From Acuticoccus sp051016205 (GTDB taxonomy: Bacteria; Pseudomonadota; Alphaproteobacteria; Rhizobiales; Amorphaceae): a stretch of DNA of 64,000 nt. Below, piece after piece: positions 1-9,048 of the stretch. The notes below the pieces were generated by a model that was not told the DNA's origin, did no database searches, and worked only from the letters and a program-made list of their open reading frames with translations. Each line of letters opens with the position of its first letter. The first letter of the stretch is position 1. The position numbers were made by a program, and so were the translations under genes. Where the stretch lies: positions 5,890,001-5,954,000 of the forward strand of contig CP136534.1 of assembly GCA_051016205.1 (NCBI GenBank), written 5' to 3'.

Positions 1-742
1 AAGCATCGCCCGCCCCCGTCGTGTCCACAGCCTTGACCTTCGGTGCGGAAAACAGCGTGCGCTCGCCCCCCTCGATAACCAATGCGCCGTCGGCGCCAAG
101 GGTGACGATCAACACCCCGCGGACGGTATCGGCAGTGATTTGGTCGGGGTCCATCGCGGCCTGTTCGATGCCCAAAAGGGCGCCCGCCTCCACCTGGTTG
201 ACCACCATGATGTCGGAAGCATCCTTCGCGTCGATGAGGCCGTCGGGGACAGGCGCTGGGTTCCACACCGTGCGCACGCCCTTACCGCGCGCCATCTGGA
301 GGGCCCGCAAGGTTACGGTGGTGTCGAGATTGCCTTGCATCACAAAAAGGTCGGACGGGGTCGCGCCCGACAGTGCCACCTCAACATCGTCATCGGTGAT
401 GGAGCGGGCGCATTCATGGGTGCTGACGATGGTGTTTTGCCCGTCTTCGCCGACGACGATCACTGATTCGTCCGTCGGGTGGGCGCGGCGCAAGGCGGTA
501 ACCGCAAGGCGCTCTGTGCCTTGAAGGCGGTGTGCAATGAAGCGGCCCGCATCGTCCTCGCCCAAAGCTGTGAAGAGGCGCGTGCGCGCCCCCGCCGCCG
601 CTGCGGCCGCCGCCTGGTTCAGCCCCTTGCCGCCCAGATCCACCGTCTTTGCCGTTGCAAGTACCGTTTCGCCTGGCGTCGGCAGGCGTTGAACGCTGTA
701 GGTGGTGTCGATCAAGGCATTGCCGAGGACGATGACGGTCAT
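1..742 (-). CDS. Ribokinase-like PfkB sugar kinase, C-terminus cut by window edge
   Basis: Cytosolic carbohydrate kinase of the PfkB/ribokinase family; ATP phosphorylates a sugar such as ribose. About 247 residues are visible. The start MTVIVLGNALIDTTYSV is typical of the family's first beta strand. The substrate-side signature GGKGLNQA lies near residue 39, and the second PfkB signature DTTGAGDA, which carries the catalytic Asp, sits at the window edge, so only the last helices are missing. The ATG at 742 was chosen because the next upstream ATG is out of frame. It is divergent from the CorA gene with a 124-bp gap. The family is certain; the substrate cannot be read from sequence, and an adenosine- or pseudouridine-type kinase remains possible. 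Confidence 0.88.
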   Translation of the reverse strand, partial: MTVIVLGNALIDTTYSVQRLPTPGETVLATAKTVDLGGKGLNQAAAAAAAGARTRLFTALGEDDAGRFIAHRLQGTERLAVTALRRAHPTDESVIVVGEDGQNTIVSTHECARSITDDDVEVALSGATPSDLFVMQGNLDTTVTLRALQMARGKGVRTVWNPAPVPDGLIDAKDASDIMVVNQVEAGALLGIEQAAMDPDQITADTVRGVLIVTLGADGALVIEGGERTLFSAPKVKAVDTTGAGDA

Positions 743-866
743 CGCCTGCTCATGGCCGTCATGGTCGGCGCTGTCCACCCATTCCTGTCGTAAACACACG
801 GGTGGCTGTTGGTTGCAGCGCCCCGCCATGCCAAAGCGTGTGGGTGAGAGCCTTTGGAGCGTGTGG

Positions 867-1844
867 ATGCTGACCGTCTTTCTTCGCGGGCCCGACGGCA
901 TTGAGCGGATCGAGGATCCCGACCTTGGAAAGGGTCTTCCCGAAACGCCGATGTGGATCGACCTCATCGCCCCGGACGAAGCGGTGGTGGCGGAGGTGGA
1001 GCGCCAACTCTCCATCGATGTGCCCGACAGCGAGGAGTTGGGGCGCATTGAAACCTCAAGCCGTCTCGTCGCCGCCAACAGCACATTTTTGATGACGTAC
1101 ACCGGCCTCTCGCGCGAGCTTGCCACCCGCACCCAAAACCCTGTCACCTGCATTTTGACCGAAGCGACGCTCTTGACCATCCGTCAGCCGGACGCTCTGA
1201 GCTTTGACGTGATTGAACAGCACTTCAATCGCGCTGGCGACAGGCCCCACTCGCCCCAAGGGATCTTGTTTGCACTCCTTGGCGCCACCATCGACAGGCT
1301 GGCGGACAGGCTCGCCCACCTCGGCAATCAGATCGACATGGTGATGAACGAGGTGTTCGGCTCAGGCGCCAACTCACGTCGATCCACCCGCCGGGTGCAG
1401 GCGCTGATCAAATCCCTCGGCTGGCACGGCAGCCACCTCCTGAAAGTTCAGGACAGCCTGGTCAGTCTGCAGCGGCTTGGCCTGTTCCTGCGCCAACATG
1501 CCGACATCATCGCCAAGGATGCCTACGACCACACCGCCATTGCAACAATGGTGGAGGACGTGCGCTCCCTGTCTGAGTTTGCCGAGGCGCTGGACGGCAA
1601 GGTGGAGTTCTTGCTGGACGCCATGCTCGGCCTCATCGATCTGGATCAGAACCAGATCATGAAGATCATTTCCATGCTGGCGGCGATGTTTTTGCCGGCG
1701 ACCCTAATCAGCTCCATTTTCGGCATGAACTTTCAATACATGCCCGAACTCAGTTGGCACCATGGCTTCCTGCTCGCGCTTGGGGTGATGGGGCTATCGG
1801 CGGTGGTGATGGCCTTCCTGTTTCGCTGGCGGCGCTGGATGTAG
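867..1844 (+). CDS. CorA-family divalent cation channel (CorA/ZntB-like)
   Basis: Inner-membrane pentameric Mg2+/Co2+ or Zn2+ transporter, 325 residues. A long soluble N-terminal domain is followed by two C-terminal transmembrane helices; the first ends in the diagnostic GMN motif (GMNFQYMPEL), and the chain ends with a basic tail (FRWRRWM). The reading frame extends upstream to 702, but ATG 867 is preferred: GGAG lies 7 bases upstream and the protein then begins MLTVFLRGPDG at the conserved domain. The loop after GMN reads PELSWHHG rather than the MPE-rich acidic loop of classical CorA, and the N-terminal half resembles ZntB-like members, so ion specificity is left open. Confidence 0.9.
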   Translation: MLTVFLRGPDGIERIEDPDLGKGLPETPMWIDLIAPDEAVVAEVERQLSIDVPDSEELGRIETSSRLVAANSTFLMTYTGLSRELATRTQNPVTCILTEATLLTIRQPDALSFDVIEQHFNRAGDRPHSPQGILFALLGATIDRLADRLAHLGNQIDMVMNEVFGSGANSRRSTRRVQALIKSLGWHGSHLLKVQDSLVSLQRLGLFLRQHADIIAKDAYDHTAIATMVEDVRSLSEFAEALDGKVEFLLDAMLGLIDLDQNQIMKIISMLAAMFLPATLISSIFGMNFQYMPELSWHHGFLLALGVMGLSAVVMAFLFRWRRWM

Positions 1845-1985
1845 CGAGCTCTACGGCCCATTGGCTCTGGACGACGTGCCGGTTTAATTCAAATGCGCTT
1901 GACTTGACCCTGCAACCCGCGGTCATTCCCACCAAACATGGGGGCGCGGCAGAATGCGCCCCATTCAACCCCAAGGAGGTTCCCC

Positions 1986-2549
1986 ATGCGGTTCCTAGCA
2001 CTGCCGATTGCCGCCCTCGGTCTCAGCCTTGCCGTGGCGAGTGCCGACGCCAGCGAGCGCCTCAAGTACGAGGCGATCTTCGCGGAAGCCGAGTCGGTGA
2101 AGATCGGTGCCCAGGTGGCCGGCACCTACCCCGCACGTTCCGAAGTGCTGGTGAAGCTGCGCAACAACAATCAGTATGCCGTGCCCGTGGTGCCTGGCTC
2201 TGACCTGTCCGTGTGGCGTGAGAATGCGCTCATTGACATCATCATCACCCAGGGCCTCATCGTGGATGTGCGCCGCGGTGGTGAGGACATTCCCTTCACC
2301 TACACCGTGGTGACCGACACCGATGTGATCGAAGGTGCGCCGAGCGACAAGGTGGTGCGCGAGATCCGCTACACCACCACCATCCGCGAAGTGGGCGCCA
2401 ACCACGAGACCGTGGTGTTCGAGGCAGAGGCAGGCGACCAGCGCCTTGCCGTGGTGAGCACACCCGAATCGCTGAAGGAAATGGGCATCAAGGCCGGCGA
2501 CCGGGTCGACCTTGTCTACTTTGACGAGATCGACATCGAATCCCGCTAA
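1986..2549 (+). CDS. Exported hypothetical protein
   Basis: A 187-residue protein of unknown function. ATG 1986 follows a strong AAGGAGG ribosome-binding site. The N-terminus (MRFLALPIAALGLSLAVASADA) is a clear Sec signal peptide, so the mature protein is periplasmic or secreted. The mature part is rich in beta-prone segments and charged residues and lacks Cys; I recognise no family. It stands alone, downstream of the CorA gene in the same direction with about 140 bp between them, and ends at a hairpin shared with the convergent BKACE gene. Confidence 0.75.
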   Translation: MRFLALPIAALGLSLAVASADASERLKYEAIFAEAESVKIGAQVAGTYPARSEVLVKLRNNNQYAVPVVPGSDLSVWRENALIDIIITQGLIVDVRRGGEDIPFTYTVVTDTDVIEGAPSDKVVREIRYTTTIREVGANHETVVFEAEAGDQRLAVVSTPESLKEMGIKAGDRVDLVYFDEIDIESR

Positions 2550-2565
2550 ACGCTTCTGACTCAGG

Positions 2566-2590
2566 GCCTGCGCGGAATTCTTGCGCAGGC
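2566..2590. terminator. Hairpin between convergent genes
   Basis: Perfect 8-bp inverted repeat GCCTGCGC / GCGCAGGC with a 9-base loop, followed on plus by TCTTCCT. It lies 16 bp after the plus-strand hypothetical gene and about 20 bp beyond the stop of the convergent BKACE gene, so it could end transcription from both sides. The T tract is weak. Confidence 0.55.
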
Positions 2591-2609
2591 TCTTCCTAAG
2601 GCGCGGCGC

Positions 2610-3539
2610 CTAGAAGCCCACCTGATCCCCGCCTTTGAGGCTCAGCATCTCCCGCGCTTCGGCAGGGGTGGCAATCTCAAGGGACATGTTTTCCAAGACC
2701 GTGCGGATTTTTGAAACTTGCGCGGCGTTGCTCTCCGCCAGCTTGCCCTTTGCGATGTAAATGCTGTCCTCCAGCCCGACGCGCACATTGCTGCCCATGA
2801 TGGCGGCCATAGTGCACAGCGGCATCTGGTGGCGCCCCGCCGCGAGGATCGACCAGCGATAGGAATCGCCGAACAGGCGGTCCGCAGTGCGTTTCATGTG
2901 CGCCACATCTTCAGTGTGGGTGCCGATCCCGCCCAAGATTCCAAAGATGGACTGGACGAACAGCGGCGGCTTTACGAGCCCCCGGTCCAGGAAGTGGGCA
3001 AGGCTGTAAAGGTGGCCGATATCGTAGCACTCGAACTCAAAGCGCGTGCCGCAGCCTTCGCCCAACGTCTCCAAGATGTACTCGATGTCTTTAAACGTGT
3101 TGCGGAAAATGAAGTCGCGCGAGTTTTCAAGGTGCTGGCGCTCCCACTCGTGCTGGAAGGTGGGGTAGCGGTCCAGCGCAGGAAACAGGCCGAAATTCAT
3201 AGACCCCATGTTGAGCGAGCACATCTCGGGCTTTGCCCGCATCGGGGCGGCAAGGCGCTCATCCAGGCTCATCCCGTGGCCGCCGCCGGTGGTGATGTTG
3301 ATGACCGCATCGCACTGCTGCTTGATGCGCGGCAGGAAGCCCATGAACACGTCCGGATCGGGCGTTGGCTTGCCGTTTTCAGGGTCGCGCGCATGAAGGT
3401 GGATGATGGACGCACCCGCCTCAGCCGCGCCGACGGAGGCGGCGGCAATCTCATCGGGCGTGATGGGCAGGTGCGGCGTCATGGTCGGCGTGTGGATCGA
3501 CCCTGTGACAGCGCATGTGATGATGACTTTGTTGGCCAC
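2610..3539 (-). CDS. BKACE family beta-keto acid cleavage enzyme (DUF849)
   Basis: A 309-residue cytosolic Zn-dependent enzyme of the 3-keto-5-aminohexanoate cleavage (Kce/BKACE, DUF849) family. Known members condense a beta-keto acid with acetyl-CoA to give acetoacetate and a new acyl-CoA. The family pattern is clear: MANKVIITCAVTGSIHTPT start, IIHLHARDP with the metal-binding HxH, an INITTGGG strand, and later HTEDV and RVGLEDS segments. Length is normal. It lies 39 bp downstream of the sugar dehydrogenase gene on the same strand, so co-transcription is likely. Substrates vary widely across BKACEs (carnitine, lysine and amino-sugar related), so the specific acid is not assigned. Confidence 0.9.
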   Translation of the reverse strand: MANKVIITCAVTGSIHTPTMTPHLPITPDEIAAASVGAAEAGASIIHLHARDPENGKPTPDPDVFMGFLPRIKQQCDAVINITTGGGHGMSLDERLAAPMRAKPEMCSLNMGSMNFGLFPALDRYPTFQHEWERQHLENSRDFIFRNTFKDIEYILETLGEGCGTRFEFECYDIGHLYSLAHFLDRGLVKPPLFVQSIFGILGGIGTHTEDVAHMKRTADRLFGDSYRWSILAAGRHQMPLCTMAAIMGSNVRVGLEDSIYIAKGKLAESNAAQVSKIRTVLENMSLEIATPAEAREMLSLKGGDQVGF

Positions 3540-3578
3540 GGGTGACCTCCTCGGTGGTTGGATTGCCGGCGATGGGCG

Positions 3579-4511
3579 TCAGGTGGCCGCCGGCCGGTCC
3601 TCGTAGAACGGTCCGACGGTGTGGTTGTCGGCCCGCAAGAAGCAATCGGCCACATGGCGCAAAGGGGCAAGGTCAACGTCGCTGACCCCAATGTCCACAA
3701 GCTCCAGAAAGCGGTCGTAGAGCGCCCGATACTCGGCCTCAGGCACATCCACGATGGACGTGCCATCATGGGTGAGGTGCGCGCCGCCTTTGGACATGAC
3801 GAACCGGCCCGCCTGCGTCTCCACCTCAATGTCCCAGGAGGGTGGGCCTGCCTGGTCAAAGTTGAACTCGGCATCGATGGGCGCACCGTTGACGTCCTCG
3901 AAGGCAAGCTCGGCATGGATGGGCGCACTGCAATTCTCAGGGGTCCAAAGGACCGAGGAGACCAGCCTGAAGGGCGGCAACACGTGGGTCAGGATCGACA
4001 GGGCATTGATGCCAGGGTCGAATACGCCGAACCCGCCCGGCTGCCAAATCCACGTCTGGCCCGGGTGCCACTGGCGCACGTCCTCCTTCCAGATAACGCG
4101 CACGGTCTTGATGGTGGTGTGCTCCAACCGGGTTTTGAGCGTTTCGACGGCGGGCGCGTAGCGCGAGTGCCAGCTGGCAAACAACACCACGTCCGCCTCG
4201 TCGGCGGCATCGGCAAGGGTTTTGGCCTCAGACAGCGTCGTCCCCGGCGGCTTTTCCAAAAAGACGTGGCGGCCTTTGGCGATGGCCTCCCGTGCCAGGT
4301 CGAAACGCGGCACCGGCGGAACGCATAAAGAGACCGCCTCAATGTCCTCGTGGGCGGCCAGCATGTCGCCGAGGCTGCCATAGGTGGGTACGCCCTCGAC
4401 CGTGCCGTCATGGGTGGCAACGGCCACAAGGTCCACATTGGGGTGGTCGGCGATAACGGGAAGATGCTGGCTTCTGGCAATGGCACCAGCGCCCACAAGA
4501 CCCAGTTTCAT
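3579..4511 (-). CDS. Aldose 1-dehydrogenase, Gfo/Idh/MocA family (L-arabinose/D-galactose type)
   Basis: A 310-residue NAD(P)-dependent sugar dehydrogenase oxidising an aldose at C1 to the lactone. The N-terminal Rossmann motif is GLVGAGAIARSQHLP, EKPPGTT contains the catalytic-site Lys, and the block WKEDVRQWHPGQTWIW followed by PGGFGVFDPGINALS matches the Azospirillum-type L-arabinose and rhizobial D-galactose 1-dehydrogenases. ATG 4511 has a GGAGGGA site upstream; the longer frame runs into the divergent promoter. It is divergent from chvE, whose transporter imports the same sugars. Choosing between arabinose, galactose and fucose needs an assay. Confidence 0.88.
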   Translation of the reverse strand: MKLGLVGAGAIARSQHLPVIADHPNVDLVAVATHDGTVEGVPTYGSLGDMLAAHEDIEAVSLCVPPVPRFDLAREAIAKGRHVFLEKPPGTTLSEAKTLADAADEADVVLFASWHSRYAPAVETLKTRLEHTTIKTVRVIWKEDVRQWHPGQTWIWQPGGFGVFDPGINALSILTHVLPPFRLVSSVLWTPENCSAPIHAELAFEDVNGAPIDAEFNFDQAGPPSWDIEVETQAGRFVMSKGGAHLTHDGTSIVDVPEAEYRALYDRFLELVDIGVSDVDLAPLRHVADCFLRADNHTVGPFYEDRPAAT

Positions 4512-4731
4512 GATAGACGTCCCTCCCTTTCGCCCCGGCCTTCCCCCGTCACGACGGCGCTGCGGCGTCGATGTCGCGGGAGTGGGCGCAAAGCCTTTTT
4601 TCGTTTGCCCGAGTGCGCCAGGGGTGGCTAGGTTCCCCAACCCACCGGCGCGGCGACCCCGCCGCCGCCACATGCCGCAAAACGGACCGTCAGAGGCCGA
4701 GCGGCGCAAGAGGAACACGAAGGAGGACGCT
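4512..4731. promoter_or_regulatory. Divergent promoter region, sugar dehydrogenase / chvE
   Basis: 220 bp between the divergent starts of the aldose dehydrogenase and chvE. It must hold both promoters. No recognisable operator palindrome or LysR-type site was identified, and no regulator is encoded beside it. Confidence 0.5.
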
Positions 4732-5790
4732 TTGAAAGCCTGGAAACTCATTCTGTCCGCGGCAGCGCTGTCGGTTGCGTTCGGCGCACAGCCCGTGGTG
4801 GCGCAAGACAAGGGCACCGTCGGCATCGCCATGCCCACCAAGTCATCCACACGGTGGATTTCGGACGGCAACTCCATGGTGGAGCAGTTTGAGGCCGCCG
4901 GCTACGACACCATCCTCCAATACGCTGAGGACGATATCCCGACCCAGCTCCTCCAGGTGGAAAACATGATCGTGCGCGGCGTGGACGCGCTGGTGATTGC
5001 CGCCATCGACGGCACCACCCTCACCAACGCGCTTGAGCAGGCGGCCGCCCTCGACATTCCCGTCGTCGCCTATGACAGGCTGATCCGCGATTCAGAAAAC
5101 GTCGACTACTATACAACGTTCGACAACTTCAAAGTCGGCGTGCAGCAGGCCCAGTCCATCGTCGATGCGCTGGACATGGATTCTGGCCCCTATAACATCG
5201 AACTCTTCGGCGGCTCTCCGGACGACAACAACGCCTACTTCTTCTACGACGGCGCCATGAGCGTGCTGCAGCCGCTCATCGATGAGGGCAAGCTCGTCCT
5301 GCGCTCGGGCCAGGAGGGGATGGACACCGTCGGCACTCTGCGCTGGGACGGCTCGGTGGCACAGGCGCGCATGGATAATCTGTTGTCGGCCTACTATACC
5401 GACGAGCGGGTGGATGCTGTTCTGTCGCCCTATGATGGCCTGTCCATCGGCATCATCTCCTCGCTGAAAGGGGTCGGCTACGGCGCCGACGACCAGCCGA
5501 TGCCCATCATCTCCGGCCAGGACGCGGAAATCCCCTCTGTGAAGGCGATCCTTGCGGGCGACCAGACCTCCACCGTCTTCAAGGACACGCGCGAGTTGGC
5601 CCGCGTCACCGTTGCCCTGGTGGATGACGTGCTCAACGACCGCGAGCCCACCATCAACGACACCGAAACCTACGACAACGGCGTCAAAGTGGTGCCGAGC
5701 TACCTGCTCGAGCCGGTGTCGGTGACGAAGGACAACCTTCGCGAAGCCGTGGTCGATACCGGCTACTACACCGAAGACCAGATCCAGTAG
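4732..5790 (+). CDS. chvE: Multiple-sugar-binding periplasmic protein ChvE
   Basis: Periplasmic receptor of a multiple-monosaccharide ABC importer, 352 residues. The start is TTG 4732, five bases after AGGAGG (4721-4726); the first residues (MKAWKLILSAAALSVAFGA) form a signal peptide. The mature protein begins QDKGTVGIAMPTKSS and contains YDRLIRDSENV, ELFGGSPDDNNAYFFYDGA, VLSPYDGLSIGIISSLKG and ISGQDAE, almost line for line the Agrobacterium ChvE pattern. In Agrobacterium ChvE also presents sugars to the VirA kinase, but no vir gene is present here. A strong terminator follows, so binding protein can be made in excess over the GguA/GguB genes. Confidence 0.93.
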   Translation: MKAWKLILSAAALSVAFGAQPVVAQDKGTVGIAMPTKSSTRWISDGNSMVEQFEAAGYDTILQYAEDDIPTQLLQVENMIVRGVDALVIAAIDGTTLTNALEQAAALDIPVVAYDRLIRDSENVDYYTTFDNFKVGVQQAQSIVDALDMDSGPYNIELFGGSPDDNNAYFFYDGAMSVLQPLIDEGKLVLRSGQEGMDTVGTLRWDGSVAQARMDNLLSAYYTDERVDAVLSPYDGLSIGIISSLKGVGYGADDQPMPIISGQDAEIPSVKAILAGDQTSTVFKDTRELARVTVALVDDVLNDREPTINDTETYDNGVKVVPSYLLEPVSVTKDNLREAVVDTGYYTEDQIQ

Positions 5791-5797
5791 GACCGAG

Positions 5798-5824
5798 AGC
5801 CCGCGCTCCCCGCGCGGGCTTTTT
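5798..5824 (+). terminator. Intrinsic terminator/attenuator after chvE
   Basis: Perfect 9-bp stem AGCCCGCGC / GCGCGGGCT, loop TCCCC, then TTTT, starting 8 bp after the chvE stop. Between chvE and gguA it probably lowers downstream expression relative to the binding protein. Confidence 0.85.
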
Positions 5825-5877
5825 CATCGTGACGGCAAGGGGTCCGCGATGACCTTCATCATGGCAAGGCCAACCCG

Positions 5878-7449
5878 GTGAGCGCTGCGGCAGGCGCTGC
5901 GCCCGACACCATCTTGCAGATGCGCGGGATCACCAAGCGCTTCACAGGCGTTGTGGCACTGCACGACGTGTCGTTCTCCGTCACACGCGGCGAGATCCAT
6001 GCCGTGGTGGGCGAGAACGGGGCCGGCAAATCCACCCTCATGAAGGTGCTGTCGGGGGTCTACCCGCACGGCGCTTATGAGGGTGAGATCATCTACGAAG
6101 GCAAGCCTCAGACCTTCCGTTCCATCGCCGATTCAGAGCGTGAGGGGATCATCATTATCCACCAGGAGCTGGCGTTGGTGCCGCTCCTGTCCATCGCCGA
6201 GAACATTTTTCTCGGCAACGAGCAGGCCAAGGCCGGCATCATCGACTGGGAGAGGACCAACCAGCGCACCGCCGAACTCCTGGCCAAGGTGGGTCTGAAG
6301 GAACGGCCGCGCACCAAGGTGGGCGACCTTGGCCTTGGCAAGCAGCAGCTTGTGGAGATCGCCAAGGCCCTCGCCAAAGAGGTGCGCCTTCTCATCCTCG
6401 ATGAGCCCACATCGAGCCTCAACGAAGCTGACAGCGCCGCGCTCCTGGACCTGTTGCTGGAGTTCAAGGCGCGGGGCATCTCTTCCATCCTCATCTCCCA
6501 CAAATTGAACGAGGTGGCGCGGGTGGCCGACACCATCACCGTTCTGCGTGACGGCGAGGTGGTCTCCTCGCTGGATGCCAAGGGCGAGGAGGTGACGGAG
6601 GACCGCGTCATCCGCGACATGGTGGGCCGCAGCCTGTCGGACCGCTATCCGCCACGCACCCTCGGCCGGCCCCTCGGCGAGGAAATGCTGAAGGTCTCCA
6701 ACTGGAACGTCACCCATCCTTTGCACCTTGAGCGCCAGGTGGTGGACGATGTCTCCTTCCATGTGCGCGCCGGCGAGATTGTCGGCATCTCCGGCCTGAT
6801 GGGCGCCGGGCGCACCGAGCTTGCCATGAGCCTTTTCGGCCGCACCTACGGGCGCAACATCGCCGGCGATGTCCACGTGGACGGCAAGAAGGTGGACACC
6901 TCCACCGTCAACAGGGCCGTGGCGGCAGGCCTTGCCTACGTCACGGAAGACCGCAAGACCTATGGGCTGATTCTGGACGACACCATCCGCCGCAACATCC
7001 CCCTGGCGCAGCTTGATGGTGTGTCTGAGCGCGGTGTCGTCAAATCCTCGCGCGAGCTTGAGGTGGCGCGGCGCTATCGCGATCGCCTGCGCATCAAGTC
7101 CTCCAGCGTCGCCCAGGAGGCGGTCAACCTTTCGGGCGGCAACCAGCAGAAGGTGGTCCTGTCCAAATGGCTCTTCACCGAGCCCAAAGTCCTGATCCTG
7201 GACGAACCCACCCGCGGCATCGACGTTGGCGCGAAGTTCGAGATCTACACCATCATCCATCAGCTCGCCGCCGAAGGGAAAGCGGTGGTGGTGATCTCCT
7301 CTGAAATGCCGGAACTCCTCGGAATCTGCGACAGGCTTTACGTCATGAACGAAGGGCGCTTCGTGGGCGAACTTCCCGTGGCGGAGGCAAGCCAGGAGAA
7401 AATCATGGGCCTCATTATCAAGCGCCAGCCGGCAGAGGCCGCCGAGTGA
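5878..7449 (+). CDS. gguA: Multiple monosaccharide ABC transporter ATPase
   Basis: Cytosolic ATPase with two fused nucleotide-binding domains, 523 residues. The first domain has GENGAGKST, a degenerate signature (LGLGKQQ) and the Walker B LLILDEPTSSL. The second has a degenerate Walker A (GLMGAGRTE), a canonical LSGGNQQK and LILDEPTRGID. This asymmetry is normal for RbsA/XylG/GguA proteins. The start is GTG 5878; nearby ATGs are out of frame. It lies between chvE and the permease gene in the standard chvE-gguA-gguB order. Confidence 0.93.
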   Translation: MSAAAGAAPDTILQMRGITKRFTGVVALHDVSFSVTRGEIHAVVGENGAGKSTLMKVLSGVYPHGAYEGEIIYEGKPQTFRSIADSEREGIIIIHQELALVPLLSIAENIFLGNEQAKAGIIDWERTNQRTAELLAKVGLKERPRTKVGDLGLGKQQLVEIAKALAKEVRLLILDEPTSSLNEADSAALLDLLLEFKARGISSILISHKLNEVARVADTITVLRDGEVVSSLDAKGEEVTEDRVIRDMVGRSLSDRYPPRTLGRPLGEEMLKVSNWNVTHPLHLERQVVDDVSFHVRAGEIVGISGLMGAGRTELAMSLFGRTYGRNIAGDVHVDGKKVDTSTVNRAVAAGLAYVTEDRKTYGLILDDTIRRNIPLAQLDGVSERGVVKSSRELEVARRYRDRLRIKSSSVAQEAVNLSGGNQQKVVLSKWLFTEPKVLILDEPTRGIDVGAKFEIYTIIHQLAAEGKAVVVISSEMPELLGICDRLYVMNEGRFVGELPVAEASQEKIMGLIIKRQPAEAAE

Positions 7450-7512
7450 GGGCGCCCCATCACACGCGCAATCAAGCGCCCGCAACGGGCCAAGAGACGG
7501 GAATGATCTGAC

Positions 7513-8715
7513 GTGGCCCAGGACACACTCAACCCTTCCCGATCTGGCGACCCAAGGGCCGGCCAGGCCTTCGGTTTCGTGCGCAATCACCTTCGCGAAT
7601 ACGGGATCCTCATCGCGCTCATCGTCATCATGGCGTTCTTCCAGATTGCCACAGACGGGATCCTCCTGAAGCCGGTCAACCTCACCAACCTCGTCCTGCA
7701 GAACTCCTACATCATCATCATGGCGCTGGGGATGCTGCTCGTGATCGTGTGCGGACACATCGACCTTTCGGTGGGCTCGGTGATGGGGTTCATCGGCGCG
7801 CTGGCAGCGGTGATGATCGTGGAGCTGGACATCCACCCGCTCATCACTTCCATCGTTTGCCTTGCCGTCGGCGCAATGATTGGCGCGGCCCAAGGCTTCT
7901 GGATCGCCTACTTCAAGATCCCGTCCTTCATCGTGACGCTGGCGGGGCTTCTGGTCTTCAAAGGCGCCACGTTATGGCTCTTGGCAGGTCAGTCCATCGG
8001 CCCGTTCCCGCCTGGGTTCCGCCTCCTCTCCTCAGGCTTCGTGCCGGACCTCTTCGACGCCTCGCGCTTCAACACCTTGTCGTTCGTGATGGGGGCGGCG
8101 ACGGCGCTGTTGATCTTCGCCCTTGGCCTGCGCAGCCGTCTCTCAGGCCAAGGCAACGAGGATGAGCCGTTTGCCATCTTCCTCGGCCGGCAGATCCTTG
8201 TGGCCGCAGCGCTCCTTTACCTCTCCTGGCTGATGGCGAACTTTCGCGGGTTGCCGAACGTCCTCATCATCATGGCATTGTTGATTGCGGTCTACTCCTT
8301 CATCACCACCAAGACCACGGTGGGCCGGCGCGTCTACGCCATCGGCGGGAACGAAAAGGCGGCCAAGCTGTCAGGCATCAACACCGAGCGGCTGACCTTC
8401 CTGGTGTTTGCCAATATGGGGATGCTGGCCGCCCTTGCCGGTCTCGTCTTCGCAGCGCGCCTCAATGTGGCGACCCCGAAGGCTGGGCTCGGCTTCGAGC
8501 TTGATGTAATTGCCGCCGTCTTCATCGGCGGTGCCTCCATGTCCGGCGGTGTGGGGACCATTGTGGGCGCTGTGGTGGGCGCGTTCATCATGGGCGTTTT
8601 GAACAACGGCATGTCGATCCTCGGGGTGGGGATCGACTACCAGCAGATGATCAAAGGCCTCGTGCTTCTGGCCGCCGTCATCTTCGACGTGGTCAACAAG
8701 CGCAACGCCAGCTGA
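7513..8715 (+). CDS. gguB: Multiple monosaccharide ABC transporter permease
   Basis: A 400-residue inner-membrane permease, about ten hydrophobic segments, of the RbsC/XylH type in its longer GguB/MmsB form. Family features are the CGHIDLSVGSVMGF segment and RRVYAIGGNEKAAKLSGIN, the cytoplasmic loop that contacts the ATPase. GTG 7513 is used; the ribosome-binding site is poor, so coupling with gguA 63 bp upstream is plausible. With ChvE and GguA it completes the importer feeding the dehydrogenase at 3579-4511. Confidence 0.92.
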   Translation: MAQDTLNPSRSGDPRAGQAFGFVRNHLREYGILIALIVIMAFFQIATDGILLKPVNLTNLVLQNSYIIIMALGMLLVIVCGHIDLSVGSVMGFIGALAAVMIVELDIHPLITSIVCLAVGAMIGAAQGFWIAYFKIPSFIVTLAGLLVFKGATLWLLAGQSIGPFPPGFRLLSSGFVPDLFDASRFNTLSFVMGAATALLIFALGLRSRLSGQGNEDEPFAIFLGRQILVAAALLYLSWLMANFRGLPNVLIIMALLIAVYSFITTKTTVGRRVYAIGGNEKAAKLSGINTERLTFLVFANMGMLAALAGLVFAARLNVATPKAGLGFELDVIAAVFIGGASMSGGVGTIVGAVVGAFIMGVLNNGMSILGVGIDYQQMIKGLVLLAAVIFDVVNKRNAS

Positions 8716-9048
8716 CGCGAACCGCCCCGCCACGGTGGGGGCCGTAGCGGGGCGGCCGCCAACGCGCGGCACACGCCATCCATTCCGCGCGCGGTCGTTC
8801 GGTTGACCCCAACGAAAGCACCGCGCGCTCCATGGCCGCGCTGGTTGGACCGGTCCCGCCGGGCAGCATCTAATCTGCCCGGCGGGCGCGAAAGCACGGC
8901 CTCATCGGTTTCATCAAACCAAGGAGATGAACCCGTGCTCGCGTCCATTTCTGGCGCATGTCCTCTTCGCTCGGTCTGATCCAGGTCGAGCGGGACGTGC
9001 GCTAGCGCATCGACCGATCAGGTTGGTTCAACCTGATCGGTCCGCGCT
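8716..9048. other. Intergenic region with two inverted repeats, no gene
   Basis: 333 bp between gguB and the convergent small exported-protein gene. It holds the GC-rich repeat at 8722-8755 and the strong hairpin at 9001-9053. A short frame after AAGGAGATG at about 8927 was considered but has no support as a gene. Confidence 0.6.
8722..8755 (+). terminator. GC-rich inverted repeat after gguB
   Basis: Perfect 9-bp repeat CCGCCCCGC / GCGGGGCGG with a 16-base loop, seven bases after the gguB stop. No T tract follows, so it may stabilise the message end rather than act as a classical terminator. Confidence 0.5.

Noticed and set aside
4732..7449. Virulence-sensing role for ChvE
   Set aside because: ChvE sequence similarity is clear, but there is no virA/virG or T-DNA gene in the window, so only the transport role is supported.
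6133..7893. 586-codon open frame on minus across gguA and gguB
   Set aside because: It mirrors the strongly conserved ATPase and permease genes on the opposite strand; the translation is His/Asp/Gly-rich without domain content, a typical GC-rich shadow.
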